Positions 24,313 through 32,157 of a stretch of 64,000 nucleotides of DNA are shown one piece after another. This DNA is from Bradyrhizobium sp. AZCC 1610 (lineage in GTDB: Bacteria; Pseudomonadota; Alphaproteobacteria; Rhizobiales; Xanthobacteraceae), in assembly GCF_036924515.1 (NCBI RefSeq), contig NZ_JAZHRR010000001.1:6419001-6483000 (forward strand), in the 5' to 3' direction. The translations under genes were made by a program, and so were the position numbers. Position 1 is the first letter of the stretch. Each line of letters starts with the position of its first letter. The notes under the pieces were generated by a model. That model did not search any database, was not told where the DNA came from, and saw only the letters and a program-made list of their open reading frames with translations.

Positions 24313-24447
24313 CTATTTCTTCCTCCCTGGCATGAAGTTCGGCTGCCAGGTCGCGGCCTTTTGGCTGGGCGCCGCGGCGATGACCTTGACCTTTTCTTTC
24401 TTGGGCTTCTTGGCTTCGCGGTTGCCTCGTTGCTGGCTTTTGACCAT
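24313..24447 (-). CDS. Small lysine-rich protein (44 aa)
   Basis: ATG 24447 has AGGAGGAG 7 nt upstream. The product is MVKSQQRGNREAKKPKKEKV followed by KVIAAAPSQKAATWQPNF and a GRKK end. This highly basic peptide is conserved among Bradyrhizobium genomes and its function is unknown; nucleic-acid binding is plausible from the charge. The frame lies directly downstream of a disrupted gene on the same strand. Confidence 0.7.
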   Translation of the reverse strand: MVKSQQRGNREAKKPKKEKVKVIAAAPSQKAATWQPNFMPGRKK

Positions 24448-24486
24448 GGCAGTCTCCTCCTGTTTTTCAAGATGATTGAATTCATC

Positions 24487-24526
24487 TGACAACAGGACCT
24501 GCCCGCTGACAACAGGACCTGCCCGC
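24487..24526. repeat. Perfect 20-bp tandem duplication
   Basis: TGACAACAGGACCTGCCCGC occurs twice head to tail (24487-24506, 24507-24526). It lies within the coding sense of the upstream small gene and shifts its frame. Confidence 0.95.
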
Positions 24527-24674
24527 GCGGGGTGCAGATCCTCACGTCGAGGTAGCCTTCTTGCACGAACTGCCTGGCCTTCTTCAGCGCGGCCGCCGCC
24601 GTGACGCGGCCGAGATTTTCGCGAGCCCCTTCATGGTTGCCACCGACCCGGTATTTCAGTTTAGGCTTGGACAA
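24487..24674 (-). pseudogene. Small conserved protein gene frameshifted by the tandem duplication
   Basis: From TTG 24674 the frame reads SKPKLKYRVGGNHEGAREN, then VTAAAALKKARQFVQEGYLD, VRICTPRGQVLLS, a compact alpha/beta pattern like the short RICTPRGQ-type proteins of Bradyrhizobium. At the duplication the frame changes to SAGRSCCQ and runs on aberrantly. Removing one 20-bp copy restores DEFNHLEKQEE after LLS and would read on in register with the lysine-rich gene. The exact start is uncertain and the ribosome site is weak. Confidence 0.6.
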
Positions 24675-24918
24675 CGCCGCCGCGTTGCCCACATGCCCAC
24701 AGCAACCGCAACAGAAAACGAAGAGTCTCAATCCGAGATTCCAAATTGACCGCGCGGCTTGGCCGATGCAACATCGGGATCGCTGCCAACAGGAGCAGAG
24801 AGGCGCCGCCCGTCGGCTAGATCAACGGCCGTCTGCGGCGCGACACCAGCGGTGCGAGGAGTCAATCACGCCGCACCACCTTACCGGTCGCCAAGTCTGA
24901 GATTGGGGGAATAGGGGA

Positions 24919-26121
24919 ATGATCCGGAACGCGAATCATCGCGGCGCGCGCCGGAGCGGGCCGTTCAGCGTTATGGTGGCACTCGCTCTCTGTGTTAGCG
25001 CCCCGCTCGACAGCACCCTTGCTCGCGCTCCCGAAAACGGAGAACTCAGCGCTCCCGAAGTGCCCGCGGATTTCGGGGCCGTGCAAATTGCGGGTCCGTT
25101 CGAGTTCCCTTGGTCCATCGCTGTTCTGCCAAACGGCTCCATTCTCCTCACGGAACGTGTTGGCCGCCTTCAACTCATCCGGCCGGGGTCAAGTGCTCGC
25201 GAAATAACCGGCGTCCCTCCCGTCCTGTTCAGCGGGCACTCCGGACTTCTCGACGTTTCCGTTGATCCAGGTTTCGGCGAAAATGGCATTATCTACCTGT
25301 CTTATGTGCACGGAACCGGGTCATCCTCCACGATCCGCGTGCTCCGGGCCAAGCTCGATGAGCCGCGCTCGAAGCTTAAGCACAAGCAGGTCATCTTTGA
25401 GAGCTCGCCGCCCGCGCCGAGCCCGAACCAACTCGGAGGCCGGATCGCTGTGACCGGCGATGGATACCTATTTTTGACGCTTGGTGACCGCTGGGAGGGT
25501 GAGCGCGCGCAGGACCTTGCTGATCACGCCGGGTCAATCATTCGCATCCGCACCGACGGCTCGGTTCCGTGGGACAACCCGTTTGTTTCGCTGCCGGAGG
25601 CGAAGCCGGAGATCTGGAGCTATGGTCATCGCAACCCGCAAGGCCTCGCTTTTCATGCGCGTAGCGGCCAGTTGTGGTCGCATGAGCACGGACCGAAGGG
25701 CGGCGATGAGCTCAATTTGATCATCTCCGGCCGCAATTACGGTTGGCCCGTCATTACGCACGGTATCGGATATGCGGACGAGCCGATTGGCGAGGGTGCT
25801 GCCAAGCACGGTATGGAGCAGCCCGTTTATCATTGGACACCCTCGATTGCTCCGTCGGGATTGGCTCTCGAAGGTCTCGACCGTATCACCGGATTCTGGA
25901 TTGGCGCGCTCGCTGGAGAAGCGTTGGTCAACCTGGACATGAAGGAGGGGCGGATCGCTTCCGAACGGCGTTTCCTCCGTGGCGAACTTGGTCGCATTCG
26001 TGACGTGCGCGTCGACTCCAACAACCTTGTATACTTTGTTACCGATGGTCTTGCTGGGGAGGTGTACCGGCTCGAGCCGGTCGTCGAACAGGCACACCAA
26101 GAGGAAAGGCGTCGGAGGTGA
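24919..26121 (+). CDS. PQQ-dependent sugar dehydrogenase (Gdh/HHIP beta-propeller)
   Basis: 400 residues with a signal peptide (about 1-35, FSVMVALALCVSAPLDSTLA). The mature part is the six-bladed soluble glucose/sorbosone dehydrogenase fold: FEFPWSIAVLPNGSILLTER, GLLDVSVDPGFGENGIIYLS, GGRIAVTGDGYLFLTLGDR, then YGHRNPQGLAFHARSGQLWS, HEHGPKGGDELNLI and NYGWPVITHG. These contain the His and Arg residues that bind PQQ and calcium in homologues. It would oxidise aldoses in the periplasm. GGGGGAATAGGGG upstream of ATG is a strong ribosome site. No PQQ biosynthesis genes are present here. The C-terminus ends in a run of Arg and Glu after the fold. Confidence 0.88.
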   Translation: MIRNANHRGARRSGPFSVMVALALCVSAPLDSTLARAPENGELSAPEVPADFGAVQIAGPFEFPWSIAVLPNGSILLTERVGRLQLIRPGSSAREITGVPPVLFSGHSGLLDVSVDPGFGENGIIYLSYVHGTGSSSTIRVLRAKLDEPRSKLKHKQVIFESSPPAPSPNQLGGRIAVTGDGYLFLTLGDRWEGERAQDLADHAGSIIRIRTDGSVPWDNPFVSLPEAKPEIWSYGHRNPQGLAFHARSGQLWSHEHGPKGGDELNLIISGRNYGWPVITHGIGYADEPIGEGAAKHGMEQPVYHWTPSIAPSGLALEGLDRITGFWIGALAGEALVNLDMKEGRIASERRFLRGELGRIRDVRVDSNNLVYFVTDGLAGEVYRLEPVVEQAHQEERRRR

Positions 26122-26181
26122 GGAGCAAGGGGCGCCTCTAGTCCAGACTCCGCGAGTTTAAAAATCCCATCAAGTGCGCGT

Positions 26182-26268
26182 TTCGCGGGATCGTGAGCAC
26201 GGATTTCACAGCTTCATGAGCATAGATTTCAGACGATCGTGAGCACCGATTTCGCGGGATCGTGAGCA
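26182..26268 (+). repeat. 23-bp iterated end of an IS21-type element
   Basis: TCGTGAGCAC-like units start at 26191, 26214, 26237 and 26260, exactly 23 bp apart, each followed by GATTTC. IS21 ends carry such multiple transposase-binding repeats. They lie just upstream of the istA fragment. Confidence 0.75.
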
Positions 26269-26339
26269 GCCCCGCGCGCCCGCTTCGGCCGACATCTCAA
26301 GCGGCTTAGGACAGCCTCGTCGTTTAACGAGGAAGCCCA

Positions 26340-26556
26340 ATGCCTACCCAGAGATTGTCGATGCGCCGGAACAGAGAAGTTCTTCGTCTCAAGCATGTTC
26401 AAGGCCTACCGGAACGGGCGATTGCCCGCACGATCGGCATCAGCAACGGCGTCGTGCATGGTTATCTGCGCCGGGCCGGCGCTGCCGGGCTCAGTTGGCC
26501 GCTGCCAGATGGCCTGACTGATGAAGATCTTGAACTCTTGCTTTTCTCCGCGCCGC
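26340..26556 (+). pseudogene. istA: IS21 family transposase IstA, N-terminal fragment
   Basis: MPTQRLSMRRNREVLRLKHV, then GLPERAIARTIGISNGVVHG and GLSWPLPDGLTDEDLELLLF: the N-terminal helix-turn-helix region of IS21-type IstA. Similarity ends about residue 70, where group II intron sequence on the opposite strand begins. The catalytic DDE domain and istB are absent, so this is a truncated 5' end of an element of about 2.5 kb. Confidence 0.85.
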
Positions 26557-26574
26557 GGGCGGCCTCGCAGGCCT

Positions 26575-26953
26575 TCGGAAACGCGCTCGGTAACTGCCCC
26601 GATGCACCTTGTCGTGCAGGTCCTCTAGCTTCTTCGAGGTTCTCTCCGTAGGTCTGCCACGGCGCGGAGTCCTGTTCAAGCGACAGGTAGCTCCGCTTCA
26701 GGAGATCAATGGTGATGTGATGCAGCAGTGCAGTGAACCGTACACTCTTGCTCTGTCGCGCCGCTCGGCGCACGGCGATGAGTCCGTTCGACGCGTTGTC
26801 CCGACGCAGTGTCCGGGCCGCGGCCGTCTCGTCGCCGTTCCCCTTGGGCGGGGTCCTTCCCTCCACGGCCTCCGCCGAGGGCAAGCCCTCTTTGTTCGGC
26901 CGCTTCTCGGGTACTATGACCCCGTCCGAATTCTCATCCGCGTGCATGATCAT
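26575..26953 (-). pseudogene. Group II intron reverse transcriptase/maturase, N-terminal fragment
   Basis: From ATG 26953 the minus strand reads MIMHADENSDGVIVPEKRPN, then KEGLPSAEAVEGRTPPKGN, RQSKSVRFTALLHHITIDLL and KRSYLSLEQDSAP. A short deletion removes the usual GIDGVT, giving APWQTYGENLEE, and a frameshift follows before KLEDLHDKVHRGSYRA. This is the N-terminal extension and RT0 region of bacterial group II intron maturases (LtrA-like). The polymerase and maturase domains are missing and the fragment runs into the inverted IS21 piece. Confidence 0.8.
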
Positions 26954-27304
26954 CGTTCGGCTGTTGCCTTCATGAACCGGCCCGGCTTGCCTGTCCGGAC
27001 ACGGATGAGACTTCCCAGGTTCCGTGCAAAGAACTTCTCCACGTGCACAAGATCTCCGACTGCGCGAGGTTCTTCCCATGCAAGCCATTCGCCATGGGAC
27101 GATGTTGCCTTCTCTTCAACGGAAGGAGATCGGCACCTCGGAATTAGACCCGTTTCGCAGCTCAATACTTGGCCCGTGGTCTCCCCTGTGAACGCTTCAC
27201 GTCGGCCCTCGCGGGACGCCGCGCATCACTCGAGGTCGGGGCGGATGGCTAGTCCTTACCCCATGGGGGACTTTCACCTCCTATTCTTTGCCAGCTTTCC
27301 TGGC
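26954..27304 (-). other. Probable remains of the 5' part of the group II intron
   Basis: No protein is supported. The position directly upstream of the maturase start on the minus strand is where the intron 5' ribozyme domains would lie. I could not trace domain I or the GUGYG 5' boundary by eye, so the assignment rests on position only. Confidence 0.3.
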
Positions 27305-27424
27305 GCACTCCGGGTCGGGTCATTCGCGTCGATTTCATTGGGCGCCGGCTACTTCCGGTCTTCCCCAATGAGCGGACATTCTCGGTGTCCGTCGGCATGT
27401 CGCAAGAGTGCCATCAGCGGAAGT
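27305..27424 (+). repeat. Intergenic repeat copy 10
   Basis: CGGGTCGGGTCATTCGCGTC, then GCCGGCTACTTCCGGTCTTC, GAGCGGACATTCTCGG and CATGTCGCAAGAGTGCCATC. Confidence 0.85.
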
Positions 27425-27641
27425 GGAGCCTTGGGCGTTGCCGATGGTGGAGGTCGGTCGCCGGACGCTCCGAAACTGTCGCGACTGACGGATTCCCTAG
27501 AGTGCTGCAAATGAAAGCTTTCACACTCGACTATCGCGACCGACGCACTTCCAGTAAGTTCAGTTGACAGCATATCCAGGACCGGAGAGCGCTGCGTGCC
27601 TTGCCCTCCGCTTCCAGCCTATGCCCCGCTGAGGGCCGGTG

Positions 27642-30600
27642 ATGAAGTGTCCGAAGTGCCAGCACGAAAACCCCGCCACAGCCACGTTCTGTGAGGAGTG
27701 CGCGGCACGTCTAATAATAGGCTGTCCCAATTGTGGGAGTCGGGTTTCTGCCACAGCCAAGTTCTGCCCAGAATGCGCCCATCCCCTGATGCCAGTTGCG
27801 GCCGAGCCTCGTTTTGCCTCGCCCAAAGATTACACACCACAGCACCTCGCCAACAGGATTCTCGCGGCCAAGGCAAACCTAGATGGCGAGCGGAAGCAGG
27901 TCACGGTTCTCTTCGCTGATATCAAGGGTTCGACGGAGTTGATTGCCGACCGCGATCCGGAGGACGCACAGAAACTCATCGATCCGGTGCTCGAATGCAT
28001 GATTGAGGCTGTGCACCACTACGAGGGTACCGTAAATAGGGTCATGGGCGACGGCATCATGGCCCTCTTCGGCGCACCGCTCGCTCATGAGGATCATGCT
28101 GTGCGCGCGTGTCATGCGGCGCTCAGGATGCAAGAGACGGTCAAACGGTATGCAGAAAATCTCCAGCGCTCTCACGGATTGTCCATCACAATCCGCGTCG
28201 GATTGAACTCAGGGGAGATCGTTGTCTGTGACATCGGCAACGACCTCCACACGCATTACACCGTCGTGGGGCAGACCGTACACTTGGCGGCTCGCATGGA
28301 GCAGATGGCAAATCCCGGCTCCGTGCTCGCAACGGCCGATACCTTCCGGTTGGCGGAAGGCTATGTCGGCGTGAAGCCCCTCGGTCCCGTGCCAGTGAAG
28401 GGGCTCGCCAACCTGGTCGAGGTCTACGAGGTGACGGAGGCTGGGCCGGCGCGGAACAGATTGCAAGCGAGCGCACGGAGGGGGCTCACGCGGTTCGTTG
28501 GCCGCGACGCTGAGCTGGAGCAACTCCGCCGCGCGCTGCTACTCGCTGCCGCCGGACACGGGCAGGTCGCGGCGATCGTCGGCGAAGCGGGGGTCGGCAA
28601 GTCGCGCCTACTCTACGAGTTCACCCACTCGCATCACTTGCTGGGCTGGCGGGTCCTCGAGAGCGCCTCGGTCTCGTATGGCAAAGGAACGAGTTATTTG
28701 CCTGTGATCGACCTCCTCAAGGGCTACTTCGCGATCGTGGACTGCGACGACCCGCAGACCGTGCGAGAGAAGCTCTCGACACAGGATCGCGTACAGGAAG
28801 GAAGTTTGCCAGCCCTGTTATCTTTGCTGAACGTGCCATCCGATGATGCGCAATGGGACAAGCTCGATCCACCCCAGCGCCGCCGCCGAACACTGGACGC
28901 GCTGAAGCGGTTGCTGCTGCGCGAAAGCCACAAACAGCCTCTGCTGGTCGTCTTCGAAGATCTCCACTGGATCGACTCCGAGACCCAGGCACTGCTCGAT
29001 GTTCTCATCGAGAGCCTGCCGGCTGCCCGGCTGCTGTTGCTTGTTAACTACCGCCCGGAGTATCAGCACCGGTGGGGCAGCCGCACCTATTACACGCAGC
29101 TCCGGTTGGATCCTCTGCCATCGGACACCGCTGAGCAGCTTCTCGGCGTCCTCCTCGGGTCCGATGCCAGCCTCGAACCGCTCAAGGACACACTGATCGC
29201 GCGGACGGAGGGCAATCCGTTCTTCCTGGAGGAGAGCGTGCGGTCGCTCGCGGAGACCGGGGCCCTGCTCGGCGAACGTGGGGCCTACCGGTTGGCGCGG
29301 CCGCAGCCATCCATCCAGGTCCCCGCGACGGTCCAAGCCGTGATCGCCGCCCGCATCGACCGGCTCTCCTCCACCGATAAGACGCTCCTGCAGACCGCTT
29401 CGGTGCTCGGGAGGGACGTGCCGCTTGGCTTGCTGCAAGGTATTGCCAAGGTCGCCGAAGATGAGTTGCATGCCGCGATCGGACGCCTCCAGGCGGCGGG
29501 ATTCCTGTACGAGGTCGGCTTCTTGCCGGACATGGAGTACGCCTTCGCGCACGCGCTGACGCACGAAGTTGCCTACGGCAGCCTGCTCCAGAACCGGCGG
29601 CGCGCCCTCCACGTGCGAATCGTGGAGACCATCGAGCGGACCTATCCGACCCGGTTGGTCGAATATGTCGACCGGCTGTCCCATCATGCGTTTCTGGGCC
29701 AGGACTGGGCGAAGGCGGTCACCTACCTTCAGCAAGCCGGTGCCAAGGCTCTCGCCCGCTCGGTCCACCGGGAAGCTGTCAGGTGCTTCGAGGAAGCGCT
29801 GATGGCGTTGACCCACCTACCCGTGACTCGCGAGACCCTGGAGCAGGGGATCGATCTTCGCTTCGACCTTCGAAACGCCCTGCTCCCGCTGGTGGAATGG
29901 GGAAAGATCAAAGAGTACCTCCGGGAAGCTGAAGCTCTCGCCAAGAAGTTCAATGATCGGCACCGACTGGCATCGGTGTCGGGCTACATGAGCGGCCTTC
30001 ACCTGAACACGGGTGGTCGCGCGAGCGACGTGCGCGCGTTCGCCGAAGAGGTCGAGGCCATCGGCGCGTCTCTCCACGATGTCTCGCTCCAGGTTGCCGG
30101 CCGGTACTACCGCGTCTGGCTGGGGGCTCTCTCGGGCGACTATCGCGAAACCGAACGCCTCTGCCGGACATTGATAGAGGCGCTGCCCGGCGATCTGTCG
30201 CGGAAGCGTCTTGGACTCGTTGCGTATCCGGCGGTGGTGGCGCGCGCCTTCCTGGCGCGCGCCCTCGCCGAACTCGGAGTGTTCGACGAGGGACGCAACC
30301 ATGGACAGGAGGCTGTCCGGCTCGCTGAAGTGCTCGATCACCCCTTCAGCCTCATCTGGGCCTCCTTGAACCTCGGACGCCTCGAAGGCCTCCGCGGAGA
30401 TTTCACCCGGGCGATCATGCCGCTCGAGCGTGCGGTCGCTCTGTCCCAGGAGTGGGACATAGCGTACTTGACTCCGATCGCGCAGGCGGCCCTGGGGCAC
30501 GTCTACGCGCGCTCGGGACGCATCGAGGAAGGCGTCTCCTGGCTGCGGCAAGCCTTGGCCGGCTATGGATCCGCCGGGATCGGATACCTGCACTCGATGA

Positions 30601-31034
30601 GCACTCTGCAGCTCGGCGAGGCGCATCTCCTCGCAGGTCGCGTGGAGGAGGCGTGGGAGTTTGGCACCCGAGCCGTGGTGCTTGCCCGCGAGCGCGGAGA
30701 ACGCGGTCACGAAGCGTGGGCCCACCTGCTCCTCGGCGAGACGGCGTCACATCGTGACTGCCCAGACGTTGCTGCAGCCGAAGCTCATTATGTTACCGCC
30801 ACAGCTTTGGCCTCAGAGCTCGGTATGCGACCGCTCGTCGCTCATTGTCGCTTCAGCGTCGGCAAGCTCCTCGGGCGAGCTGGCGATTGGCGTGCCACAG
30901 AACATCTCACGACGGCGATGAACCTATTTCGCGAGATGGGCATGGGGTTCTGGCTCGAGAAGGCCGAGGCTGAGATGCAGGCGCTTGAGGTCGCCATGGC
31001 CACCCCGGGCGCCTTTTCGCTCTCTCGCCGTTGA
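27642..31034 (+). CDS. Adenylate/guanylate cyclase with zinc ribbons, AAA ATPase and TPR-like region
   Basis: 1130 residues from ATG 27642 (GAGG 8 nt upstream). Order: two zinc ribbons (about 1-50, CPKC/CEEC and CPNC/CPEC); class III cyclase domain (about 85-265) with metal Asp in VTVLFADIKGSTELIADRD, then VNRVMGDGIMALFGAPLAHE and VGQTVHLAARMEQMA; AAA/STAND ATPase (about 285-560) with GRDAELEQLRRALL, Walker A GEAGVGKS and Walker B LLVVFEDLHWIDS; and a long helical TPR-like C-terminus (about 690-1130). This multi-domain cyclase type is common in rhizobia, with unknown inputs. It ends 90 bp before the small-protein/NIS-synthetase operon on the same strand. Confidence 0.93.
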   Translation: MKCPKCQHENPATATFCEECAARLIIGCPNCGSRVSATAKFCPECAHPLMPVAAEPRFASPKDYTPQHLANRILAAKANLDGERKQVTVLFADIKGSTELIADRDPEDAQKLIDPVLECMIEAVHHYEGTVNRVMGDGIMALFGAPLAHEDHAVRACHAALRMQETVKRYAENLQRSHGLSITIRVGLNSGEIVVCDIGNDLHTHYTVVGQTVHLAARMEQMANPGSVLATADTFRLAEGYVGVKPLGPVPVKGLANLVEVYEVTEAGPARNRLQASARRGLTRFVGRDAELEQLRRALLLAAAGHGQVAAIVGEAGVGKSRLLYEFTHSHHLLGWRVLESASVSYGKGTSYLPVIDLLKGYFAIVDCDDPQTVREKLSTQDRVQEGSLPALLSLLNVPSDDAQWDKLDPPQRRRRTLDALKRLLLRESHKQPLLVVFEDLHWIDSETQALLDVLIESLPAARLLLLVNYRPEYQHRWGSRTYYTQLRLDPLPSDTAEQLLGVLLGSDASLEPLKDTLIARTEGNPFFLEESVRSLAETGALLGERGAYRLARPQPSIQVPATVQAVIAARIDRLSSTDKTLLQTASVLGRDVPLGLLQGIAKVAEDELHAAIGRLQAAGFLYEVGFLPDMEYAFAHALTHEVAYGSLLQNRRRALHVRIVETIERTYPTRLVEYVDRLSHHAFLGQDWAKAVTYLQQAGAKALARSVHREAVRCFEEALMALTHLPVTRETLEQGIDLRFDLRNALLPLVEWGKIKEYLREAEALAKKFNDRHRLASVSGYMSGLHLNTGGRASDVRAFAEEVEAIGASLHDVSLQVAGRYYRVWLGALSGDYRETERLCRTLIEALPGDLSRKRLGLVAYPAVVARAFLARALAELGVFDEGRNHGQEAVRLAEVLDHPFSLIWASLNLGRLEGLRGDFTRAIMPLERAVALSQEWDIAYLTPIAQAALGHVYARSGRIEEGVSWLRQALAGYGSAGIGYLHSMSTLQLGEAHLLAGRVEEAWEFGTRAVVLARERGERGHEAWAHLLLGETASHRDCPDVAAAEAHYVTATALASELGMRPLVAHCRFSVGKLLGRAGDWRATEHLTTAMNLFREMGMGFWLEKAEAEMQALEVAMATPGAFSLSRR

Positions 31035-31124
31035 CACTACCCTGTCGCGACCATAGGCTCCATATGCTCGGCGCCTGACATATGGCGCGCAATCGTTGAT
31101 GTGTCCCTCGAGGAGGATTCACCG

Positions 31125-31382
31125 ATGGCGAAAAGTCCGAAGTCCAAAGCAAGAAAGGCGAAGGCCAAGGGGGGCAAGTTCGGTCAAGCCATGCAGGCGC
31201 TGAAAGGTGTGGGGGTCCCTCAGCAGGAGTTCGGTAGGTTAAACAAGGATGGCACTGCCGAAATCGACCTGGACAGCCTCGAAGCATTGAAAAAGAAGTT
31301 GGGAAAAGCGGCCGTGGGAAAGGTCCGCTTCGTGGCGCTAAATGCGCCGTTCAAGAGGCGATCCGCAGTCCCCCTGGGCTAG
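31125..31382 (+). CDS. Small lysine-rich Cys-free protein, candidate peptide substrate of the downstream enzymes
   Basis: 85 residues from ATG 31125; AGGAGGA 8 nt upstream fixes the start. Residues 1-18 are almost only Lys, Ala, Ser and Gly (MAKSPKSKARKAKAKGGK). The middle contains GVGVPQQEFGRL and an acidic helix (AEIDLDSLEALKKKLGKA). The C-terminal tail is KVRFVALNAPFKRRSAVPLG. No signal peptide, no cysteine and no known domain. It is followed 25 bp later by a di-iron-like enzyme gene and then an IucA/IucC-type synthetase, so it resembles a leader-plus-core precursor or a carrier protein. That role is inference; a DNA-binding protein is the simplest alternative. Confidence 0.75.
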   Translation: MAKSPKSKARKAKAKGGKFGQAMQALKGVGVPQQEFGRLNKDGTAEIDLDSLEALKKKLGKAAVGKVRFVALNAPFKRRSAVPLG

Positions 31383-31407
31383 ACGCTCGCGCTATGAGGG
31401 CCGGCCT

Positions 31408-32157
31408 GTGAACATCGCCGCCGAGCTCACCCTGAAATCCCTTCGCTCGCACCACCGGGCAGCGGGACCTCATTATCGCGACGCGCTGGTCACCGCCTGC
31501 CGCAAGGCACCGCCACCGTTTGGGACCAAGAACTACGAAAAGACCTACCGCGACGTGGCTAGGGACCCGAACTGGATGGCTCTGTCGCTCATCCAGAACG
31601 CGCAGGGGGAAGGCGAAGGCTCCGGGCACCTGTGGGACCTCGCGGCCTCCACACCGGATGCCCACGTGGCCGCCCAGATCAAGGCGCACGCGATCGACGA
31701 GTCCAGACACGCCAAGGCCTATGTCGCGATGCTGGATATCACTTTCCCGGACGTCGTCGACAACGGATCCCGTGCTCAGCTTGTTTCGCTGTCCCCCGGC
31801 TACACGCAGCGAAGTCCGCTCGAGGCGCACGCGAGTTCTCCGTACGCGAGCGCGATCACGCTCGACGATCTCATCCAGATGAACATCGCCGAGATCCGCA
31901 CGCTGGTGCACCACATCATTCAACGGCCGATGTTGCTGGCATATTGCGCGCCCGAGCGGCGGCGTCGCCTGGCCCTTCTGCACGACCGCCTGCGGGTCGA
32001 CGAGGCCCGCCACATCGGGTACACCGCCACGCTGATCGAGGAATTTGCGCAGCGGGGCAAGGCCGACGCGGTGAAGCGGCTCATGCAAGAGCGAATGAGC
32101 GACTTCAACGCGATCACGAATGAAGACCTTGGAAGAGGCGCCTTCGAGCCTCTCTGA
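31408..32157 (+). CDS. Ferritin-like di-iron protein (oxygenase or oxidase candidate)
   Basis: 249 residues from GTG 31408, with GAGGG 9 nt upstream. The protein is helical with two ExxH motifs, DESRHAKAYVAML (Glu98, His101) and VDEARHIGYTATLIEE (Glu199, His202), plus candidate ligands Glu68 or Glu70 in QGEGEGSGHLW and Glu162/His168 in NIAEIRTLVHHII. This arrangement matches the four-helix di-iron carboxylate fold of ferritin-like oxygenases, for example AurF-type N-oxygenases, without close identity to a named enzyme. It lies between the small lysine-rich gene and the NIS synthetase gene and ends inside the latter, so the three should be co-translated. Substrate unknown. Confidence 0.75.
   Translation: MNIAAELTLKSLRSHHRAAGPHYRDALVTACRKAPPPFGTKNYEKTYRDVARDPNWMALSLIQNAQGEGEGSGHLWDLAASTPDAHVAAQIKAHAIDESRHAKAYVAMLDITFPDVVDNGSRAQLVSLSPGYTQRSPLEAHASSPYASAITLDDLIQMNIAEIRTLVHHIIQRPMLLAYCAPERRRRLALLHDRLRVDEARHIGYTATLIEEFAQRGKADAVKRLMQERMSDFNAITNEDLGRGAFEPL

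Noticed and set aside
27305..27424. Possible CRISPR or tRNA-linked repeats
   Set aside because: The repeats are dispersed single copies without spacers of constant length, and no tRNA cloverleaf was found at any copy.
31125..31382. Assignment of the lysine-rich protein as a known RiPP class
   Set aside because: It has no Cys, no double-Gly or leader motif I can recognise, and no known modifying enzyme next to it. Only a candidate role is stated.
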